Source: Burkholderia sp. lig30
GTDB lineage: Bacteria > Pseudomonadota > Gammaproteobacteria > Burkholderiales > Burkholderiaceae
Length of the DNA: 55,916 nt
Assembly: GCF_000687455.2 (NCBI RefSeq)
Contig: NZ_JGVW01000003.1
Coordinates: 1-55,916, forward strand
Reading direction: 5' to 3'
The notes beneath the pieces are model-generated. The model ran no database searches and was not told where the DNA came from. It was given only the letters and a program-made list of their open reading frames with translations. Below, piece by piece: positions 35,238 to 42,417 of this stretch. A program made the position numbers and the translations under genes. The number at the start of each line of letters is the position of its first letter. Position 1 is the stretch's first letter.

Positions 35238-36155
35238 CTACTGCGCCGTCTGCTGGCGCCGGTACTCCCTGGCCTTCATCTGCAGGTAGTCTTGCCGGTC
35301 CACTTCATGCAATTGCCGCGGATATTGCTCGGTCGCGTCGAACCACCGGGCGAAGCGCTGGTCCACCGGCTTGCCGAGCGTTCCCAGGTACGTGTCGATC
35401 GCGAGGTAGTAGCGCATCGTATTGCGCTCCAGCAGGCCGCGCACGCCGCCGATGTAGTCGGCCTGCGCGGGCGACGCCGGGCCGCCGGCGGTGGTGAATC
35501 CGACCTTGTCGTGACCGATGGTCGCCAGATACGTCTTCATCGCAATGCGCCCGACCGTGCCGAAGCCGTACGAGTAGGTCAGGTGCAGGAACGTGCGATT
35601 GCCGCCGACGGGGACGGCTTCGAGCGCGATACGGTAGTCCTTCGTGCTCATCGGACCGCTGTCGGCATTGAGGTCGACCTGAAAGTATCCGGGGGTCGAG
35701 GCCGCCACACGGTAATGAAATTGCACGCGATAGCTGTCGGTCAGGTCCTGTTCGACCTTTCTCCCGATGTTGACGTCGAGGAGGGTGCCGCTCCCGTTCG
35801 CCGACGCGTGGCAATACTTGGTGTTGAGGTGAAGGATCAACACGTCGCACCAGTTCGCGGGGCCTCGGGCAGGGTCGTCGAGCGTGGCGCTGACGACGTC
35901 GAACGGATAATTCACGACCGCGTAGATATCTCCCTTGAGCATGGACGGCTGCTCCATCGACTCGAGGTACAGCGGGCGCTGGAACGCATTGTGTTTGAGC
36001 TGCGGCGTGAGGCTCTGGTACCGGTCCATCAGGCTCGCGGCGTCGTTCTCCGCGAACCCGAGGACGCTCCAGCACAGGCAGCCCCCCGCCAGGACGGCCT
36101 TCCACCCGGCCCGGAACAGGGTGTTCTTGCTTGGACGTCGGTCAGGGTCGGCCAT
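35238..36155 (-). CDS. Exported protein of unknown function
   Basis: 305 residues. The N-terminus is basic then hydrophobic (AGWKAVLAGGCLCWSVLGFAE), a plausible signal peptide or membrane anchor of about 35 residues. The mature protein has few motifs: KGDIYAVVNYPFDVVSATL, WCDVLILHLNTKYC, and a YSYGFGTVGRIAMKTYLATIG segment reminiscent of START/SRPBCC-like beta-rich proteins. I cannot name a family. It is divergent from rtcB over 185 bp; GGTATGCT at 36157-36164 and AGCATACC at 36201-36208 in that gap are an inverted pair. Confidence 0.72.
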   Translation of the reverse strand: MADPDRRPSKNTLFRAGWKAVLAGGCLCWSVLGFAENDAASLMDRYQSLTPQLKHNAFQRPLYLESMEQPSMLKGDIYAVVNYPFDVVSATLDDPARGPANWCDVLILHLNTKYCHASANGSGTLLDVNIGRKVEQDLTDSYRVQFHYRVAASTPGYFQVDLNADSGPMSTKDYRIALEAVPVGGNRTFLHLTYSYGFGTVGRIAMKTYLATIGHDKVGFTTAGGPASPAQADYIGGVRGLLERNTMRYYLAIDTYLGTLGKPVDQRFARWFDATEQYPRQLHEVDRQDYLQMKAREYRRQQTAQ

Positions 36156-36290
36156 CGGTATGCTCCGGTTTCGCGTGTCGGTTTCGGGTATATGCTGCGT
36201 AGCATACCCCGCGCACTCTCCCCCGCCCGCTTCTTGTTATCCCTGATTTGATCTGAGGCATTCGCGCGCGGCGCGGCGGGCGCACGGGGT

Positions 36291-36320
36291 GCGGGCGCGG
36301 CGGCATGACGCCGCGCCCGC
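36291..36320 (+). promoter_or_regulatory. Perfect 12-bp hairpin in the rtcB leader
   Basis: GCGGGCGCGGCG and CGCCGCGCCCGC form a perfect 12-bp stem with a six-base loop, ending 20 bp before the rtcB ATG and just ahead of its ribosome site. It could limit translation or be a target of RNA processing. Confidence 0.5.
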
Positions 36321-36340
36321 CCATGAAGCAAGGTGAAGCA

Positions 36341-37564
36341 ATGAGTGAACTGGACTATCAGGTGATGGAGCTGGCGAACGGCAAGCCGGTGAAGATGTGG
36401 ACGCAGGGCGTTGCCGTCGAGGAGGAGGCGCGCGCGCAATTGCGCAACACGGCACGCATGCCGTTCGTGTTCCGGCACATCGCGGTGATGCCGGACGTGC
36501 ATCTCGGCAAGGGCTCGACGATCGGCAGCGTGATTCCGACGCAGGGCGCGATCATCCCGGCGGCGGTCGGCGTCGACATCGGCTGCGGCATGATGGCGGT
36601 ACGCACCACGCTCACCGCGCCGGACCTGCCGGACTCGCTCGCGGGCTTGCGGCACGCGATCGAGCGCGCGGTGCCGCATGGCCGCTCGCCGGGGCGCCGC
36701 GATCCGGGCGCGTGGGGCGAGCGCGCGCCGCAGCCGGTGGACGAAGTCTGGAAGCTGCTGCAGCCGGGCTTCCGGCGCATCGTCGACAAGTATCCGGCGC
36801 TCGCGAAGACGAACCACTACACCCACCTCGGCACGCTCGGCACGGGCAACCACTTCATCGAAGTGTGCCTCGACGAGAACGACAGCGTGTGGTTCATGCT
36901 GCACAGCGGCTCGCGCGGCGTCGGCAATGCGATCGGCAGCCTGTTCATCGAGCTGGCGCAGGCCGACATGCGGCGGCACATCGCGAACCTGCCGGACCGC
37001 AATCTCGCGTATTTCAGCGAGGGCAGCCGCCACTTCGACGATTACGTCGCGGCGGTGGGCTGGGCGCAGGACTACGCGCGCCGCAACCGGCAGGTGATGA
37101 TGGACGCGGTGATGCGCGCGGCGCGCGGCGCGATCGGCAAGCCGTTCGAGATCGACGAGCACGCGGTGAACTGCCACCACAACTACGTGCAGAAGGAGCA
37201 TCACTTCGGCGAGGACGTCTACGTGACGCGCAAGGGCGCGGTGTCCGCGCAGAAGGGTCAGCTCGGGATCATTCCGGGCTCGATGGGCGCGAAGAGCTTC
37301 ATCGTGCGCGGGCTCGGCAATCCGGAGAGCTTCTGCTCGTGCAGTCACGGCGCGGGCCGCGCGATGAGCCGGACCGAGGCGAAGCGGCGCTTCTCGGTCG
37401 CCGACCAGGTGAAGGCGACCGCGCACGTCGAATGCCGCAAGGACGCGGGCGTGATCGACGAGATTCCGATGGCCTACAAGGACATCGACGCGGTGATGGC
37501 GGCCCAGCGCAGCCTCGTCGAAGTCGTGCATACGCTGCATCAGGTGGTGTGCGTGAAGGGGTAG
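36341..37564 (+). CDS. rtcB: RNA-splicing ligase RtcB
   Basis: 407 residues. ATG 36341 is preferred (AAGGTGA upstream, family N-terminus MSELDYQVMELANGKPV); an ATG at 36305 lies inside a hairpin loop. All key segments are present: HLGKGSTIGSVIP, VDIGCGM with the metal-binding Cys, LGTGNHFIEV, HSGSRGVG, NCHHNY and the C-terminal CSHGAGRAMSR with the guanylated His. It joins 2',3'-cyclic phosphate (or 3'-phosphate) RNA ends to 5'-OH ends using GTP and Mn, in RNA repair. It stands alone, without the rtcA cyclase or rtcR sigma-54 regulator in the window. Confidence 0.95.
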   Translation: MSELDYQVMELANGKPVKMWTQGVAVEEEARAQLRNTARMPFVFRHIAVMPDVHLGKGSTIGSVIPTQGAIIPAAVGVDIGCGMMAVRTTLTAPDLPDSLAGLRHAIERAVPHGRSPGRRDPGAWGERAPQPVDEVWKLLQPGFRRIVDKYPALAKTNHYTHLGTLGTGNHFIEVCLDENDSVWFMLHSGSRGVGNAIGSLFIELAQADMRRHIANLPDRNLAYFSEGSRHFDDYVAAVGWAQDYARRNRQVMMDAVMRAARGAIGKPFEIDEHAVNCHHNYVQKEHHFGEDVYVTRKGAVSAQKGQLGIIPGSMGAKSFIVRGLGNPESFCSCSHGAGRAMSRTEAKRRFSVADQVKATAHVECRKDAGVIDEIPMAYKDIDAVMAAQRSLVEVVHTLHQVVCVKG

Positions 37565-37622
37565 CGCGACGATTCGCCGCAAGGCGGCGCATCCGGTTCC
37601 GGCCAGCATGGTGGCCGCGCGG

Positions 37623-37655
37623 CGGCGATCCGCGGGCCGCACATGCGGATCGCCG
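37623..37655 (+). terminator. Hairpin after rtcB
   Basis: CGGCGATCCGC and GCGGATCGCCG form an 11-bp stem with an 11-base loop 58 bp after the rtcB stop. It is followed by mixed sequence including CATCTTTCG; a moderate terminator candidate. Confidence 0.5.
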
Positions 37656-37700
37656 ATAAGCAACCCATCTTTCGATCTTAGTCGGCCGCGGGGCGGCCCC

Positions 37701-37706
37701 TATAAT
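37701..37706 (+). promoter_or_regulatory. -10 element for metY
   Basis: A consensus TATAAT lies 33 bp before the metY ATG; the -35 at the right distance (TTAGTC, 37678-37683) is poor. I looked for SAM riboswitch features in 37565-37739 and saw none. Confidence 0.45.
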
Positions 37707-37739
37707 CGACCGACCATCACAACAACACCGGAGCACACC

Positions 37740-39035
37740 ATGACCGACCGCACCTCCGCCGACTGGCGCCTCGAAACCATCGCCGTGCATGGCGGCTATG
37801 ATCCCGATCCGACCACGCGCGCGGTCGCGGTGCCGATCTACCAGACGGTCGCCTATGCGTTCGACGACACGCAGCACGGCGCGGACCTGTTCGACCTGAA
37901 GGTCCAGGGCAACATCTACACGCGCATCATGAACCCGACGACCGACGTCCTCGAAAAGCGCGTCGCGGCGCTCGAGGGCGGCATCGGCGCACTCGCGCTC
38001 GCGTCGGGCCAGGCGGCCGTCACCTATGCGATCCAGACGATCGCCGAAGCCGGCGACAACATCGTGTCCGCGAGCGCGCTGTACGGCGGCACCTACAACC
38101 TGTTCGCGCACACGCTGCCGCAATACGGCATCAGCGCGCGCTTCGCCGACCCGCGCGATCCGGCGTCGTTCGAGCCGCTGATCGACGCGCGCACGAAGGC
38201 GATCTTCGCGGAATCGGTCGGCAACCCGCTCGGCAACGTCACCGACATCGCGGCGCTCGCCGAGATCGCGCATCGTCACGGCATCCCGCTGATCGTCGAC
38301 AACACGGTGCCGTCGCCGTATCTGCTGCGTCCGTTCGAGCATGGCGCGGACATCGTCGTCCACTCGCTGACGAAATACCTGGGCGGCCACGGCACGAGCC
38401 TCGGCGGCGCGATCGTCGATTCCGGCAAGTTCCCGTGGGCGGAGCACGCGGACCGCTTCAAGCGGCTCAACCAGCCCGACGTCAGCTATCACGGCGTCGT
38501 CTACACGGAAGCGTTCGGCCCCGCCGCCTATATCGGCCGCGCGCGCGTGGTGCCGCTGCGCAACATGGGCGCGGCGATCTCGCCGTTCAACGCGTTCCAG
38601 ATCCTGCAGGGCATCGAGACGCTCGCGCTGCGCGTCGACCGCATCACCGAAAACGCGTTGAAGATCGCGCAGTATCTGTCGGGGCACGAGAAGGTCGAAT
38701 GGGTCAACTTCGCGGGGCTGCCGGATCATCCGGACCACGCGCTCGTGAAGCGCTACCTGTCCGGGCGCGCGCCGGGCCTGCTGACCTTCGGCGTGCGCGG
38801 CGGCCGCGACGGCGGCGCGAAGTTCCAGGACGCGCTGCAGCTGTTCACGCGGCTCGTCAACATCGGCGACGCGAAGTCGCTGGCGACGCACCCGGCATCG
38901 ACCACCCATCGTCAGCTGTCGCCGGCGGAACTCGCGAAGGCGGGCGTGAAGGAAGAAACGGTGCGGCTGTCGATCGGCATCGAGCACATCGACGACCTGA
39001 TCGCCGATCTCGACCAGGCGCTCGCGCGCACCTGA
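37740..39035 (+). CDS. metY: O-acetylhomoserine aminocarboxypropyltransferase (sulfhydrylase)
   Basis: 431 residues. It shows the Cys/Met metabolism PLP enzyme fold: IAVHGGYDPDPTTRAVAVPIYQT at the N-terminus, YTRIMNPTTDVLEKRVAALEGG, the substrate loop SALYGGTYNLF, VDNTVPSPYLLRPF and the PLP lysine in VHSLTKYLGGHGT (about 212). Length and the long C-terminal insert match MetY rather than cystathionine gamma-synthase. It makes homocysteine directly from O-acetylhomoserine and sulfide in methionine synthesis. CCGGAGC precedes the ATG. Transcribed separately from rtcB judging by the hairpin and TATAAT between them. Confidence 0.94.
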   Translation: MTDRTSADWRLETIAVHGGYDPDPTTRAVAVPIYQTVAYAFDDTQHGADLFDLKVQGNIYTRIMNPTTDVLEKRVAALEGGIGALALASGQAAVTYAIQTIAEAGDNIVSASALYGGTYNLFAHTLPQYGISARFADPRDPASFEPLIDARTKAIFAESVGNPLGNVTDIAALAEIAHRHGIPLIVDNTVPSPYLLRPFEHGADIVVHSLTKYLGGHGTSLGGAIVDSGKFPWAEHADRFKRLNQPDVSYHGVVYTEAFGPAAYIGRARVVPLRNMGAAISPFNAFQILQGIETLALRVDRITENALKIAQYLSGHEKVEWVNFAGLPDHPDHALVKRYLSGRAPGLLTFGVRGGRDGGAKFQDALQLFTRLVNIGDAKSLATHPASTTHRQLSPAELAKAGVKEETVRLSIGIEHIDDLIADLDQALART

Positions 39036-39136
39036 CGCGCCGCCCGATCACGGCGGCAAGCGCCATGTCGTCGCCGTGCCGCGCAGGCGGGCGCGCGGCC
39101 GGTTCGCCGCCGCGCGCCGCGTGCGCGGCGCCGCGT

Positions 39137-39535
39137 TCAGGCCTCGTCGTCGGGCACGCTCAGGCCCAGTTCCGCGAAGACCTCGCGCGCGCTGCGGAAC
39201 GCTTCGACCGCCGCCGGCGCGCCCGCGTACACCGCGCTGTGCAGCAGCACCTCGCGGATCTCGACCGGGCTCGCGCCGTTGTTGATCGCGCCGCGCACGT
39301 GCCCTTTCAGCTCCGTGCCGCGGCCGAGCGCCGCCAGCATCGCGCAAGTGCAGAGGCTGCGCGTCTTGAGATCGATGCCGCCGCGCTGCCACGTGCTGCC
39401 CCATGCGTGTTCGTTCAGCCAGTTCTGCAGCGGCCGCGAAAAACCGTCGAGATCGCGCATCGCCCGCTCGACGAAGGCCTCACCCATCACTTCGGTGCGG
39501 CGCGCCTTGCCCCGCTCCCGGTCCTGTTCGCTCAT
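39137..39535 (-). CDS. Carboxymuconolactone decarboxylase family protein
   Basis: 132 residues, ATG at 39535. The motif DLKTRSLCTCAMLAALGRGTELKGHVRGAINNGASPVEIREVLLH is typical of the CMD/AhpD-like all-helical fold, close to PcaC (4-carboxymuconolactone decarboxylase) in length. The CxxxxxxH-type arrangement is not the CxxC of AhpD: only CTC is seen, so peroxiredoxin-partner activity is doubtful. No protocatechuate genes neighbour it, so a stand-alone role is likely. It converges with metY and follows the LssY-type fusion on the opposite side. Confidence 0.86.
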   Translation of the reverse strand: MSEQDRERGKARRTEVMGEAFVERAMRDLDGFSRPLQNWLNEHAWGSTWQRGGIDLKTRSLCTCAMLAALGRGTELKGHVRGAINNGASPVEIREVLLHSAVYAGAPAAVEAFRSAREVFAELGLSVPDDEA

Positions 39536-39697
39536 GTCGGTCCCCCTGTACGTTGAATCGCCGGTGCGGCAGCGCCCGGCACGCAGCGCATGCCGGCGTG
39601 GTTCGGCCGCGCGTCATCTTCGATCCACGCGGGGAGTTCGTCAAACATTCGTGCGCCGGTGGTGCGTCCGCGGCGGGCGAACCCCGGGCACACTGCC

Positions 39698-41704
39698 CTA
39701 GTCCGACGCCGGCACCAGCAGGATCTCGGCCGGCATCGTGGCCGCGCCCGCGGGCGGATGCACGATCGACGCGCGCACCGCCAGTGCCTGCTCGATCTCC
39801 GGCGCGCGGCCGATCGCCTCGGTCCGCGCGATCGTCAGCAGGCGCCCGGGGTGACGCAGCGTTTCGCGATACAGCGCGCCGTACCAGAGCGGCCGCGCCC
39901 CTTGTGCGTCCTGCAACGCGTGACGATCGCGCCACAGCCGCAGCACCAGCCGCGTGCCGGGATGTTGCGGGTCGGCGCGCACGAACACGCGCCGCGTGCT
40001 CTCGCCTTGCGAGAATCTCGGCAGGACCGGCAGGTCGCCGGCCGGCGTCTGCGGCATCAGCCACCCCAGCGCCGTCTGCGCGGACCACTCGGGCGCGCGC
40101 CGCCAGCCCGCCAGCGCGAGGTGCTGGTCGAGCGCGGCGGATTCGGCACGCCATTGCAGCGGCAGGTACTCCTCCCGATCGCCGCTGATTTCGGTGCGCC
40201 GCGTCGGCACCTGCCGCCAGCCGCCGCTCATCCACTGCGGCACCGTCATTGTCACCGCCGCGCGCGCGTGCGCGCGCTGCTCCCGGTCGGCGCGCCATTG
40301 CTGCGGCACCGTCCAGACGCCGACCGTCGCCAGCACGACCGCCACCGCGCACAACGCGCCTCTCGGCTGGACCTCGTCGCGGATGCGCCAGTACGCGAAA
40401 GCGCCGCCGAGCACCGCGAACCACGCAAGCCCGATGCTCCATCCGGCGAGCAGCCCGGACAGCCACGCCTGGCCCAGGTACAGTCGCGCGAAGCCGCCCA
40501 GCACGACCCACAGCGAGAGCGCGGTCGCGACGCCGCTGCGCCAGAACGCCGGCTGGCCACGCGTCATCAGCCACCCCATGAAACCGGACACAAGCGCGCC
40601 AAATGCCGCGTCACCGTCGGGCAGCGGCGCATGCGGGCTGCCGGGCTGCCAGTCGACAGGCAGCGTGCCGCGCGATGCCAGGCCGGCGTCCGACACGAGC
40701 ACGACGGCCACGCCGACCGTCGCGAGCCACCAGGCAAGCGTCCGCCAGCATCGGTGAATCACGAGCCACGCGGCGAACGCCGCCGCGACGATCAATCCGG
40801 CATGGCGGCCGTTGAGCGCCATGAGGCCGGTCATCGCGGCATCGACGGGCGTCGTGCGCAGCGACTGGAGCAGCGTGTAGATTGCCGTATCCGCCCGCAT
40901 CAGCGGATCGTTGGCGACGATGTCCTGGATCACGCCCGCAAACAGCCAGACGCTGCCGACGAACAGCAGCGCAAGCGCGCCGGGCCCGCGGCGCCCGCGC
41001 AGGAGCAGCCGGCCGGCATGCGACGCGACGCGCGGGAAGCCGCGCGCGAGCGCGCGTGCGGCGGCCGCCGACGCGCGTCTGACGAGCGGCACGCCGCGCC
41101 GGATCGCGACGCGCACCGCGACCCAGACGGCCCAGATCAGCGCCGCGACGACGACCAGGATCGCCGCGAGGCGCGCGCTGACCGCTTCGGCGAGCGCGGC
41201 CGACGCGCCGAATGCGATGCCCGGCACGATATGCGCGGGCGCCCAGGCGAGCGCCGACGCCGCGTTGACCGGATAGAACGTCCTGCGCGGCATGTGCGCG
41301 CAGCCGACGACGACCGGCACCACCGCGCGCAGCGGCGGGATGAAGCGCGCGAGCACGATGCTCTTGACGCCATGACGGTGCACGAACTGCTCGCCGCGCG
41401 CATACACGTGCGCGTAGCCGATGCGCGTCGAGCCGCTCTGGATCGCCTGCCGGTATCGCCGGCCGATTTCATAGCTGATGCCGTCGCCGACGATCGCGCC
41501 GGCCGACGCGACGGCCACCGTCGCCCAGCCGTCGAGCGCGCCCGCGCCGGCCAGCGCGCCCGCCGAGAACAGGACGATGCCCGCAGGCACCACCGTGCCG
41601 ATCAATGCGATCGCTTCGGCGCACGCGGCCGCGAAGACGACGGCCAGCACGAGCGAAGGATGGGCGCTAACGGCGCCGAGCCAGGCCTGAATCGACTCTC
41701 TCAT
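39698..41704 (-). CDS. DedA-PAP2-LssY fusion membrane protein
   Basis: 668 residues from ATG 41704. N-terminal DedA/VTT domain (about 1-190): LIGTVVPAGIVLFSAGALAG, GDGISYEIGRRY, FIPPLRAVVPVVVGCAHM. Middle part (about 255-460): helices with a PAP2 phosphatase-like core, including ASRGTLP, PSG-like FPDGDAAFGALVSGF, and GFARLYLGQAWLSGLLAGWSIGLAW. C-terminal part (about 490-665): soluble LssY-C domain (WRAESAALDQHLALAGW, PVLPRFSQGES, VLRLWRDRHAL). DedA proteins scramble or flip undecaprenyl phosphate or lipids and PAP2 enzymes remove pyrophosphate, so this could recycle a lipid carrier at the inner membrane. One of the classical PAP2 His motifs appears altered (GDAAFGAL rather than PSGHA). Confidence 0.82.
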   Translation of the reverse strand: MRESIQAWLGAVSAHPSLVLAVVFAAACAEAIALIGTVVPAGIVLFSAGALAGAGALDGWATVAVASAGAIVGDGISYEIGRRYRQAIQSGSTRIGYAHVYARGEQFVHRHGVKSIVLARFIPPLRAVVPVVVGCAHMPRRTFYPVNAASALAWAPAHIVPGIAFGASAALAEAVSARLAAILVVVAALIWAVWVAVRVAIRRGVPLVRRASAAAARALARGFPRVASHAGRLLLRGRRGPGALALLFVGSVWLFAGVIQDIVANDPLMRADTAIYTLLQSLRTTPVDAAMTGLMALNGRHAGLIVAAAFAAWLVIHRCWRTLAWWLATVGVAVVLVSDAGLASRGTLPVDWQPGSPHAPLPDGDAAFGALVSGFMGWLMTRGQPAFWRSGVATALSLWVVLGGFARLYLGQAWLSGLLAGWSIGLAWFAVLGGAFAYWRIRDEVQPRGALCAVAVVLATVGVWTVPQQWRADREQRAHARAAVTMTVPQWMSGGWRQVPTRRTEISGDREEYLPLQWRAESAALDQHLALAGWRRAPEWSAQTALGWLMPQTPAGDLPVLPRFSQGESTRRVFVRADPQHPGTRLVLRLWRDRHALQDAQGARPLWYGALYRETLRHPGRLLTIARTEAIGRAPEIEQALAVRASIVHPPAGAATMPAEILLVPASD

Positions 41705-41822
41705 CGTGCGTCCACCCGATCCGGTCGGTCGCGCCTCCCGCCTTGCACGCGCCCGCAGGAAGTCCCGTTGGAGGACACCCGGCAAGGCTCGTTCGCAAGC
41801 CCGTTGTCAGCGTGAGCAGGCC

Positions 41823-42275
41823 CTAGTCCATCTCGTAGCGCCGCGCGTCCCGTTCGAACGACGACCCGGCGTAGCCGACCGTCGCGATCTCGCGCAGGTA
41901 GCGCAGCAGGAAGATCGCGATCGATCCTGCTGCCTCGTACTGGTGGACGTGGCGGAATTCGTGCGTGAGCAACCGGCGCGACACATGCCCTTCACGGATG
42001 AAGATCGCATGACCGAGCGCGAGGCCCACCGCGTCCGGCCCGAGCAGCCCGGTGTCGCGCCCGAGCTGGCGCAGCAACGGATCGTCGGGCTGCGGAAACG
42101 CGTGGATCATGACGATACGAATCCGCTCGGGATGTGCGACGCCGACCGCCCGCGCGTCGTCGAGGCGCGCGGGCGTCAGCGGTTCGCCCTGGGCGAGCCC
42201 GGCGGCGGCCGTCGCCTCGGCCCAGGCGATCGCGCCCGGCAGCGCGGCAGGCAATGCGGCGGCGAGATCGGTCAT
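41823..42275 (-). CDS. HExxH protein, possible zinc metallopeptidase
   Basis: 150 residues; GGAGGAG lies 10 bases upstream of ATG 42275. The core motif LLTHEFRHVHQYEAAGS is an HExxH zincin signature, followed ~25 residues later by an ER pair (FERDARRYE) that could supply a third ligand. No signal peptide is seen, although residues 96-130 are hydrophobic around the motif (SIAIFLLRYL). The family is not certain. It may resemble short domains attached to secretion or toxin systems, but nothing of that kind is adjacent. Confidence 0.68.
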   Translation of the reverse strand: MTDLAAALPAALPGAIAWAEATAAAGLAQGEPLTPARLDDARAVGVAHPERIRIVMIHAFPQPDDPLLRQLGRDTGLLGPDAVGLALGHAIFIREGHVSRRLLTHEFRHVHQYEAAGSIAIFLLRYLREIATVGYAGSSFERDARRYEMD

Positions 42276-42417
42276 GGCAGGCGCTCCTCCCGGGATGGTT
42301 TCGTTCGTTGCGATCCAGTGTAGCCCGGAATCATGCAACGGCGGCAAACCGGCCACCATGAAGTGTGCCCCGGCGCGCTAAAGGCCGAGCGAGGCCGAGC
42401 GCCGCGCCACCCGTCGC

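Noticed and set aside
37565..37739. SAM riboswitch before metY
   Set aside because: The only structure seen is a hairpin that fits an rtcB terminator; no SAM-I or SAM-II/alpha core could be drawn.
39590..41815. A 741-codon plus-strand frame opposite the DedA-PAP2-LssY gene
   Set aside because: Arg/His/Ala-rich shadow; the minus strand encodes clear membrane helices.
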